Of a DNA stretch of 8,480 nt, positions 1 through 4,656 are shown piece after piece. The notes below the pieces were generated by a model. The model saw only the letters and a list, made by a program, of their open reading frames with translations. It was not told the DNA's origin and did no database searches. Origin of the DNA: Treponema sp. UBA6988 (GTDB taxonomy: Bacteria > Spirochaetota > Spirochaetia > Treponematales > Treponemataceae); NCBI GenBank assembly GCA_002448445.1, contig DJYC01000048.1:1-8480 (forward strand). Direction: 5' to 3'. Position 1 is the stretch's first letter, and each line of letters begins with the position of its first letter. The position numbers and the translations under genes are program-made.

Positions 1-412
1 CCTTAATTAAATCGGCAAGACATGTTTTTTTCATCTCCTTTTCCATTGCCTTTTGAGCGTCGGCTAAAACAGGATCAAGGACTTTATGAATGTTTTTTCC
101 TACAGGACACTTGTTGTTTGGATTGGGATGAAAATTAAAAACTTCCCGTTCTTCTTCACCCTCATTGATTGCTTTGTATATGTCAAGCAGGGTGATTTTG
201 TCTGCGCTCCGAGAAAGGTGAGAGCCTCCGACCCCGGCTGATGTTTCCACAAGGCCAGCCTTTTGCAACTGCAAGAGAATCTTTCTTATGATGACGGCAT
301 TCACGCCTGTACTTGCAGAAATAAATTCCGAAGTAACGCGCATGTCTTTTTCAAAATATTCGATGCACAAAAGCGTATGCACTGCCGCTGTAAAACGAAC
401 GCTGATTTTCAT
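1..412 (-). CDS. Rrf2 family transcriptional regulator, YwnA-like (3' end outside window)
   Basis: This is a DNA-binding repressor-type protein. The visible part is 137 residues from the ATG at 412, open through the left edge; YwnA-like proteins are about 130-145 residues, so little is missing. An N-terminal winged helix-turn-helix is seen: helices at about residues 7-50 (recognition region V-I-I-R-K-I-L, 40-46) and a GVGG wing at 60-63 followed by K-I-T-L-L-D-I-Y (72-79), a typical Rrf2 signature. A conserved C-P-V-G-K-N-I segment lies at 102-108. The three closely spaced cysteines of the Fe-S Rrf2 proteins (IscR, NsrR) are absent; only Cys16, Cys102 and Cys131 are present, so a thiol-based or non-cluster sensor is more likely. 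The start lies 7 nt after the SirTM stop with no strong ribosome binding site, which suggests translational coupling. Being last in the unit, it probably autoregulates it (inference). Confidence 0.88.
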   Translation of the reverse strand, partial: MKISVRFTAAVHTLLCIEYFEKDMRVTSEFISASTGVNAVIIRKILLQLQKAGLVETSAGVGGSHLSRSADKITLLDIYKAINEGEEEREVFNFHPNPNNKCPVGKNIHKVLDPVLADAQKAMEKEMKKTCLADLIK

Positions 413-419
413 AAACTTA

Positions 420-1280
420 CTATACCATTTTTTCCAAAATTTTGCCAATGTCGCCATTTATGCATATTGACCTATCTACTATTTCCCGCGGAGAAAAGGC
501 TTCACCATAATTTATGCAGGCATAGCTTGCGTTTGGATTTTTAAATGTCATTTGCCAAAAAGGATATTTTATGATTCCTGGAGTGTTTCCGCCGACACCA
601 AGTTCTAGAAAAAGAACCTTTCCGTCTGATTCTACCCGCCGTGTCCGCAAAAAACTTTCGTACCGCTCTGCAGCCTCATACCAGCCGTCATCTTGAACAA
701 AAGTATCGTCCGCTCTAAGATTCATGCTCATAGGTTTTCCGCATACAGGACAGTGGGGAATAAGTTCTGTAGGAATCTGCATTTTTATAAGATTGTCGTT
801 TTCATCTTTTTGACTTTCCCACATTGAACGAATCTGCTTTTCATTGTCGTAGGTTTTTTGATGACAAGGCTTTGAACACTGAAAAAGTCCGTAATCGCCT
901 TGTGTGTAATAGAGCCGCTTTTTGTCAAAGCCTGCTTTCTGAAAGCAGTGGTCTACATTTGTCGTGATGACAAAATAATCCTTGTCTCGAACCAGATTGA
1001 GCAAATCGCCATAGACATTTTTTGCTGGATTCATGTAGCGGTTTATCATAATGTAGCGTGACCAGTACGCCCAGTGTTCTTCAAGATTTTTGTAAGGATA
1101 AAAGCCCCCTGAGTACATGTCAGTAAATCCGTATTTTTTTGCAAAGTCAGAAAAATATTTTTCAAAGCGCGCTCCTGAGTAGGTGAATCCTGCACTGGTA
1201 GAAAGTCCCGCTCCCGCTCCAACGATTACGGAGTCCGCAGAGAAAAGCGCTTTTTTTAATTCGCTAATTTTTTCTGTCAT
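420..1280 (-). CDS. Class M sirtuin (SirTM), predicted protein ADP-ribosyltransferase
   Basis: SirTM enzymes transfer ADP-ribose from NAD+ to a protein rather than acting mainly as deacetylases. In the 286-residue product I see the NAD-binding G-A-G-A-G-L-S (21-27), T-T-N-V-D (106-110), and T-Q-G-D-Y-G (126-131), where Gln127 stands in place of the usual sirtuin catalytic His; that swap is characteristic of class M. Four probable zinc cysteines follow (135, 139, 177, 180), then G-V-G-G-N-T-P (228-234) of the NAD site. The frame stays open to an ATG at 1325, but the ATG at 1280 is preferred: it has a GGGGG-type ribosome binding site about 8 nt upstream, and the protein then begins M-T-E-K-I just before the Rossmann core. 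It overlaps the macrodomain gene by 17 nt, so the two are translationally coupled. Known family operons pair this enzyme with a macrodomain that reverses the modification. The protein substrate cannot be told from this window. Confidence 0.92.
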   Translation of the reverse strand: MTEKISELKKALFSADSVIVGAGAGLSTSAGFTYSGARFEKYFSDFAKKYGFTDMYSGGFYPYKNLEEHWAYWSRYIMINRYMNPAKNVYGDLLNLVRDKDYFVITTNVDHCFQKAGFDKKRLYYTQGDYGLFQCSKPCHQKTYDNEKQIRSMWESQKDENDNLIKMQIPTELIPHCPVCGKPMSMNLRADDTFVQDDGWYEAAERYESFLRTRRVESDGKVLFLELGVGGNTPGIIKYPFWQMTFKNPNASYACINYGEAFSPREIVDRSICINGDIGKILEKMV

Positions 1281-2055
1281 ATAAAAGCCCCCTGTAAATC
1301 GCTTCGTCTTTTTCTCCAAAAACATTGAAGATAACTTTCATTTTATCGCCGGTATTTTCTTTCCATTCGCGCACAATTCTAACCGCTATTTCTGCAGCCT
1401 TTTCTTGAGGAAAGCGGAATACGCCGGTGGAGATGCAACAGAATGCGATTGAAGCACATCCATTTTTTTTCGCAAGGTTCAGACAGCTTTTGTAGCAAGA
1501 AGCAAGCAAATCGCAGTCAGATTCGGTGAGTTTTCCTTCTACAATGGGCCCTACAGTATGGAGGACAAACTTGCAGGGAAGATTAAAGGCCGGAGTGATT
1601 TTTGCTTTTCCCGTCGGCTCTTCATGCCCTTGTTTTTCCATAATTTCTGCGCATACCTTTCTCAGCTGAATTCCTGCAAATGTATGAATGCAGTTGTCGA
1701 TGCAAATATGATTGGGAAGCCAGCAGCCTGTCATACCGCTGTTTGCCGCATTTACGATAGCATCCACTTTTAATGTGGTGATGTCGCCTCGCCAAAGATA
1801 CAAATCGCTTTCTAAAGGGACGCTCTCTAAATCTTTAATGTCCGTGATTCCGTGAGATTTGTTTTCTTCCGTTAAATATTCATCCTGCACAGTCAAAAAA
1901 TCTTCGCTTGCGGGAAGTGGCGGACGGACATTTACAAGGGAGCGGAAAAGATATTTTTGTTCATCATCGCTTTGAGGAATTTCAATGTTTTCATACTTAG
2001 GATTTTCTTCAAGAAGATATTGAATTAAAAATTCTCTTCGTTCTCTTTGAGTCAT
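1264..2055 (-). CDS. Zinc-type macrodomain protein-ADP-ribose hydrolase
   Basis: This 263-residue protein is predicted to remove ADP-ribose from proteins. It has an N-terminal helical extension of about 80 residues, then a macrodomain: W-R-G-D-I (88-92) for adenine binding, V-N-A-A-N-S (101-106), and S-T-G-V-F (209-213) in the diphosphate-binding loop. The segment at 111-122 holds Cys111, His116 and Cys118, the C-x4-H-x-C pattern of the zinc-containing macrodomain class in which the metal lies at the active site. The start is well supported: GAGGAGAA lies a few bases upstream. The PPOX gene ends 14 nt before it and the SirTM gene starts inside its last codons. This class is known to co-occur with SirTM; the pair forms a modification and removal switch. 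The match to the family is clear, while the substrate is inferred to be whatever SirTM modifies. Confidence 0.92.
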   Translation of the reverse strand: MTQRERREFLIQYLLEENPKYENIEIPQSDDEQKYLFRSLVNVRPPLPASEDFLTVQDEYLTEENKSHGITDIKDLESVPLESDLYLWRGDITTLKVDAIVNAANSGMTGCWLPNHICIDNCIHTFAGIQLRKVCAEIMEKQGHEEPTGKAKITPAFNLPCKFVLHTVGPIVEGKLTESDCDLLASCYKSCLNLAKKNGCASIAFCCISTGVFRFPQEKAAEIAVRIVREWKENTGDKMKVIFNVFGEKDEAIYRGLLYDRKN

Positions 2056-2069
2056 ACTTTCTCCTCGTA

Positions 2070-2552
2070 TTAAAATTTAAACTCAACAATTGGTAAAAAA
2101 TTTTCTCTTTCTTCAAGACCTTTTACATGCCCAAGATTTGAAAGCGAACCTTGTATATTCTTAAGATAAAAGACCTTAAAAATAGGATTTTTAGGATTGT
2201 CATTATAAAGCTCTCTGACAATTCTGCTTTTTTTCATAATTGCTTTCTTTATTTTTAGGATTCCCTCGTTTTCATCGGGAAAAACAACCTCGGCGCTAAA
2301 ACGAATCCATGCGGTAGTGATTTCATCTTCTTGCAGCTTGCTTGCGCATAAATCAACATAAGGTTTTTTTTGCAGTTCTGCATACATTGTTTTTTGGCAG
2401 TTTGTGCAAAACCAGAGTTTATTATCAGATGTAACCATATACTGAACGGGGCGAACTTTAGGCTTTCCGTCTAGTCCGATTGTCGCAAGGTATTGAAGCC
2501 CCACTTTGTCCAAATATGAAGCTATGTCATTTATTGTCAGTTTATTTTCCAT
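2070..2552 (-). CDS. Pyridoxamine 5'-phosphate oxidase (PPOX) family FMN-binding split-barrel protein
   Basis: This is a small cytosolic protein of 160 residues, about the usual length for single-domain members. The core Y-L-A-T-I-G-L-D-G-K-P-K-V-R-P-V (21-36) and K-L-W-F-C-T-N (45-51) followed by P-Y-V-D-L-C-A (64-70) match the split-barrel fold that binds flavin (FMN, or F420 in some relatives). These proteins are mostly uncharacterised flavoreductases; actual PLP synthesis is unlikely. It has cysteines at 49, 52 and 69. The frame is open to an ATG at 2564, but the ATG at 2552 is chosen because the GGAG just inside the longer version is correctly spaced to serve it. The gene is followed after 14 nt by the macrodomain gene. 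Its upstream gap is filled by a palindromic element that may carry a promoter. The redox role is inferred from fold and neighbours. Confidence 0.82.
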   Translation of the reverse strand: MENKLTINDIASYLDKVGLQYLATIGLDGKPKVRPVQYMVTSDNKLWFCTNCQKTMYAELQKKPYVDLCASKLQEDEITTAWIRFSAEVVFPDENEGILKIKKAIMKKSRIVRELYNDNPKNPIFKVFYLKNIQGSLSNLGHVKGLEERENFLPIVEFKF

Positions 2553-2586
2553 AAGTAACTCCATTATAGCGCAATCGAAGAAATCA

Positions 2587-2719
2587 GGGGGATGTCTAAT
2601 AAGTTTAATTTATGTCATTTTCGGGCTCGACCCAAAAATCTATTTATTTATAATATAAGCATTTATAGATTGCCGTATCAAGTACGGCAATGACATTTCA
2701 AACTTATTAGTCATCCCCC
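2587..2719. repeat. 133-bp nested palindrome (MITE-like or REP-like element)
   Basis: Terminal arms at 2587-2606 and 2700-2719 are inverted copies matching at 19 of 20 positions. Further in, ATGTCATT at about 2612-2619 pairs with AATGACAT at 2689-2696. Two smaller hairpins lie inside: GGG-CTCGA-CCC with partly decayed flanks (about 2618-2637), and an exact 8-bp stem TTGCCGTA/TACGGCAA with a TCAAG loop (2670-2690). The AT-rich centre (2638-2671) is also roughly self-complementary. The whole folds as a long stem with two side hairpins. It occupies most of the gap between the YwnB-like and PPOX genes, starting 5 nt after the former's stop. No transposase and no clear target-site duplication are visible. 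Mobility and copy number elsewhere are unknown. Confidence 0.85.
2652..2681 (-). promoter_or_regulatory. Candidate internal promoter inside the palindromic element
   Basis: On the minus strand TTGATA (2681-2676), an 18-bp spacer and TATATT (2657-2652) resemble a sigma70 promoter. It would drive PPOX, macrodomain, SirTM and the regulator independently of the first gene. The -35 box lies in the small hairpin of the palindrome, so the element may have brought the promoter with it. The region is AT-rich, so a chance match is possible. Confidence 0.4.
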
Positions 2720-2724
2720 AATCT

Positions 2725-3354
2725 TTATTTACGGACTAGAGAAATTCTTTTCTGAATGTTCTTTCCGTTTCTGATTTCTTCAACTAAAGCCGCCGCATAG
2801 TCTGCATAGCTTATGATGCTTTCCCCTTTTGAATTAAGGGTAAGTTCTTCACCGCCCCAAATCCAGCTGCCAGTTTTTGGAGCGTCCGCCTGAAAGTCTC
2901 CCGCGGGGCTGATGTATGTCCATTGAACATCGCTTCTTTTTCGTAAGTCATCCAAGGCTTTACCCATCGCATTTGCAAGAGGCTTGAACATATCAGGAAA
3001 ATCCGGAGTGTCCATGACACGGACTGTATGCTCCTTGTTTACATAAAGACTACCTGCTCCGCCTACAATTATAAGGCGAGTTTTTGTACCAGAAAGAAGG
3101 TCGCACAGATGGGCAAGCGATTTTCCATGGTTAGGCAATTCGTTCTCTACCCATGCCCCGAATGCATCAACTACTACATCAAAACCTGCCAAATCTTCCT
3201 TTGTAAGAGTGAAGATGTCTTTCTGCACAAAATTCTTTGCCTCGCTTTTGTTTTCACCACGGGCAAAACCTGTGACTTCAAAACCTGCCGCAAGAGCTTC
3301 TGCAACAACCAATTTTCCTACTTTACCGTTTGAGCAAACTACAGCTACCTTCAT
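2725..3354 (-). CDS. YwnB-like NAD(P)-binding oxidoreductase (atypical SDR)
   Basis: This is a 209-residue, single-domain Rossmann protein of the NAD(P)H-binding family (YwnB, BLVRB-like). The N-terminus M-K-V-A-V-V-C-S-N-G-K-V-G (1-13) is the nucleotide loop; the first glycine of the usual G-x-x-G-x-x-G is Cys7, while Gly10 and Gly13 remain. D-V-V-V-D-A-F-G (59-66), L-I-I-V-G-G-A-G-S (94-102), W-T-Y-I-S-P-A (145-151) and the C-terminal I-S-Y-A-D-Y-A (180-186) are typical of the family, which lacks the classical Tyr-Lys catalytic pair of short-chain dehydrogenases. The ribosome binding site AGGAG (3362-3366) lies 7 nt from the ATG. It is the first gene after the strong minus-strand promoter. 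In Bacillus subtilis ywnB neighbours the Rrf2-type gene ywnA (recalled, not checked); here the same two families bracket the ADP-ribosylation pair. The substrate is unknown. Confidence 0.87.
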   Translation of the reverse strand: MKVAVVCSNGKVGKLVVAEALAAGFEVTGFARGENKSEAKNFVQKDIFTLTKEDLAGFDVVVDAFGAWVENELPNHGKSLAHLCDLLSGTKTRLIIVGGAGSLYVNKEHTVRVMDTPDFPDMFKPLANAMGKALDDLRKRSDVQWTYISPAGDFQADAPKTGSWIWGGEELTLNSKGESIISYADYAAALVEEIRNGKNIQKRISLVRK

Positions 3355-3409
3355 GTGACTTCTCCTTGGATAAATCTGTTACCCATAATTAGTGTTTTTC
3401 TGTAAAACG

Positions 3410-3422
3410 TTGTTCTATTAAC
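3410..3422 (+). promoter_or_regulatory. Candidate operator half-site A (downstream of promoter)
   Basis: TTGTTCTATTAAC on the plus strand matches site B (3459-3471, minus strand) at 12 of 13 positions in inverted orientation. It lies just after the expected transcription start of the YwnB-like gene. It has partial internal dyad symmetry (GTT...AAC). Binding by the Rrf2-like regulator is an inference from operon context. Confidence 0.5.
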
Positions 3423-3434
3423 CTTACAACTTAG

Positions 3435-3463
3435 AATATAAAGCATTTTTGATGTAATGTCAA
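3435..3463 (-). promoter_or_regulatory. Sigma70-type promoter for the five-gene minus-strand unit
   Basis: On the minus strand a perfect -35 TTGACA (3463-3458) is followed by a 17-bp spacer and a -10 TATATT (3440-3435). Transcription would start near 3428, leaving a leader of about 70 nt before the YwnB-like ATG at 3354. Both boxes and the spacing are close to consensus, so this should be a strong promoter unless repressed; candidate operators overlap its -35 and lie just downstream. Confidence 0.8.
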
Positions 3464-3471
3464 TAGAACAA
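3459..3471 (-). promoter_or_regulatory. Candidate operator half-site B (overlaps -35)
   Basis: TTGTTCTATTGAC on the minus strand shares most of the -35 hexamer. Its partner is site A at 3410-3422 in opposite orientation, about 49-52 bp away centre to centre, close to five helical turns. A repressor bound here would block RNA polymerase. Assignment to the Rrf2-like protein is inferred. Confidence 0.5.
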
Positions 3472-3573
3472 AGTTTTTTCGGGGAATATTTTTTTTGCAA
3501 GTCGAGATTGTTGAAAAAATTAATCTAACTTTAGGGTAAGGACGAAGAATCGGTTGTATTTTTTTACAGTGGA

Positions 3574-3600
3574 AACTTCTTCTTCCGAAAAGTAGAAGTT
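3574..3600. repeat. Intergenic hairpin
   Basis: AACTTCT (3574-3580) pairs with AGAAGTT (3594-3600). The stem continues after one mismatch with CTT/AAG around a 5-nt loop. There is no run of T directly after it on either strand, so it is not a standard intrinsic terminator. It may be a regulatory structure or simply a decayed repeat. Confidence 0.4.
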
Positions 3601-3608
3601 GGAATATT

Positions 3609-3638
3609 TTGAAAAATCTGTAAATAATATCGTATAAC
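3609..3638 (+). promoter_or_regulatory. Candidate promoter for the gene at 3706
   Basis: TTGAAA (3609-3614), an 18-bp spacer and TATAAC (3633-3638) each match consensus at 5 of 6 positions. Transcription would start near 3645, about 60 nt before the ATG at 3706. The surroundings are AT-rich, so chance matches are possible. Confidence 0.5.
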
Positions 3639-3705
3639 ATAATTTTCAAAGCCGATAAAATATTGTTATGTGGACGCCCGCTACTTGAGGCGCAGGAAAT
3701 AAAAG

Positions 3706-4286
3706 ATGGATGATGATTGGTATAGAAACAAAAAATGGAATAATAGAATTGAATGTGTATTTAAGGGTAAGCTAGAAAAGTCTGGTTCGGCAAAAGTACA
3801 GTATCTTAAAATTCAAGCATCTTATCTTGTTGCCAAAAAACCTGAAGTGGCGTTGCGGCTTATAGAGTATGCTAGGGCCATAAAAGAAGATGATTTTTGG
3901 GAACAAGAACTCTGCTTATATGAAAGTAAATGTTTATACAATTTAAAAGAAAATGTTAAGGCTTTAGAGAAAGTATATGAATCAATTGAATGGCGAAGAA
4001 AAAAATCGAATGTTCAGACTGATAATATTTATTGGCTAGCAGAATTAGTATTAAGGCAAAAAAAGAATCTGAGTATAAAAAGTGCATTGGTATCTTGAAA
4101 GAATTCCATGTAGAAAGTATTTTTCCACTACATGAATATTGGCATCATGGGTATATTGCAATTTTTAAAGTTATTAAAAATAAAGTCAAATTGAACTTAA
4201 AGGTGAAACAAGGTCGCGGTCAAGCTGCGCAACCGTTTAGGCAGATGATATGGATACCCGAACAGGGGCGCTGGACAAAAAAATAA
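3706..4286 (+). pseudogene. Unrecognised helical (TPR-like?) protein with a -1 frame change: pseudogene or programmed frameshift
   Basis: I do not recognise this gene. The zero frame (ATG 3706, AGGA ribosome site 8 nt upstream) encodes 130 residues ending at 4098. It is helical and rich in Lys and Glu; the stretch A-S-Y-L-V-A-K-K-P-E-V-A-L-R-L-I-E-Y-A has the look of a tetratricopeptide helix pair. Coding-like sequence continues in the -1 frame to a stop at 4284-4286. The junction is CAA AAA AAG (4057-4065), an A AAA AAG slippery heptamer in the correct phase. A -1 slip would give a product of about 193 residues (120 plus 73), with E-S-E-Y-K-K-C-I-G-I-L-K-E-F following the slip. Base composition changes from AT-rich to GC-richer near 4200, so the last 25-30 residues may belong to the neighbouring repeat. 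Loss or gain of one A in the run (mutation or sequencing error) explains the data equally well. Confidence 0.5.
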
Positions 4287-4572
4287 TGGGAAGTTCAAAA
4301 ACTCCTTTAGCGGTACAAGCACGGCAGGGATTGTGGCAGGCGGAGCCTGCCCTGGAGTTTTCTGCGAAAACTCCCTTAGCAATTGAAAGCCCTTCAAAAA
4401 TGGCCTCCCTGCCATTTTTTCTTACAAGTTTTCTGTCGAAAACTTGCCTGTGGCTATTGCAAACATTTGACGCGCCGTCCATGGCGCTGCTTGTTTGCAA
4501 ATAAGAAAAAATGGCAGGGTGTTCTTTTGGGACGCGGGTCTTTTGCAGGAAAAAGCGCCGCAAAAAAAATAC
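4287..4572. repeat. Dense cluster of hairpins; structured intergenic repeat or RNA
   Basis: The cluster lies within the 370 bp between the frame-changed gene and the M48 gene. Five strong hairpins are packed here: GGCAGGC-GGA-GCCTGCC (4335-4351), GGAGTTTTC-TGC-GAAAACTCC (4354-4374), AAAAATGGC with GCCATTTTT (4396-4419), CAAGTTTTC-TGTC-GAAAACTTG (4425-4446), and TTGCAAACA with TGTTTGCAA (4457-4500), which encloses GCGCC/GGCGC (4472-4487). An 18-bp perfect stem (4407-4424 with 4502-4519) encloses the last two, giving a three-way junction. Short motifs recur, for example AAAACTCCTTTAGC (4298) and AAAACTCCCTTAGC (4367). No open frame here looks like a real protein. The hairpin at 4396-4420 ends in a T run and could terminate upstream transcription. 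Confidence 0.75.
4396..4420 (+). terminator. Possible intrinsic terminator of the gene at 3706
   Basis: A 9-bp stem (4396-4404 with 4411-4419) with a 6-nt loop ends in six T, preceded by five A on the other side, so it could work on both strands. Only four pairs are GC, which is weak. The same right arm can instead form the 18-bp stem of the three-way junction, so the two folds exclude each other. Confidence 0.35.
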
Positions 4573-4601
4573 TAGAAATAAACTGAATATGGTTGTATAA
4601 T
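4573..4601 (+). promoter_or_regulatory. Promoter of the M48 peptidase gene
   Basis: A perfect -10 TATAAT (4596-4601) sits 17 bp after TAGAAA (4573-4578), which matches the -35 consensus at 4 of 6. Transcription would start near 4608 and leave a leader of about 49 nt before the ATG at 4657. Confidence 0.65.
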
Positions 4602-4656
4602 GGGATTTAAGAAGTCGGCATGGGAGTTGACTTAGTTTTTTTTAGAGGTTTAATTT

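Larger units (their letters stand above)
3355..3705. other. Divergent intergenic region of 351 bp
   Basis: This stretch separates the minus-strand unit from the plus-strand gene at 3706. It contains the minus-strand promoter with its paired candidate operators, a hairpin at 3574-3600, and a plus-strand promoter candidate at 3609-3638. It is AT-rich except for a short GC-rich patch at 3670-3697. I see no convincing gene in it. Confidence 0.7.

Noticed and set aside
1281..1325. Upstream ATG at 1325 for the sirtuin
   Set aside because: It would overlap the macrodomain gene by 62 nt and add 15 residues with no family match; the ATG at 1280 has a good ribosome binding site.
2562..2567. TATAAT on the minus strand just before the PPOX start
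   Set aside because: There is no -35 at suitable spacing (CCCCCT is found), and transcription would begin almost at the start codon.
2587..2719. Full insertion sequence at the palindromic element
   Set aside because: It is only 133 bp, with no coding capacity and no clear target-site duplication.
3640..4290. Integron cassette with attC sites around the 3706 gene
   Set aside because: Treponemes can carry integrons, but I could not find paired RYYYAAC and GTTRRRY core sites flanking the gene.
4197..4586. Several overlapping open frames on both strands in the hairpin region
   Set aside because: They arise from inverted repeats, lack ribosome binding sites and show no recognisable protein features.
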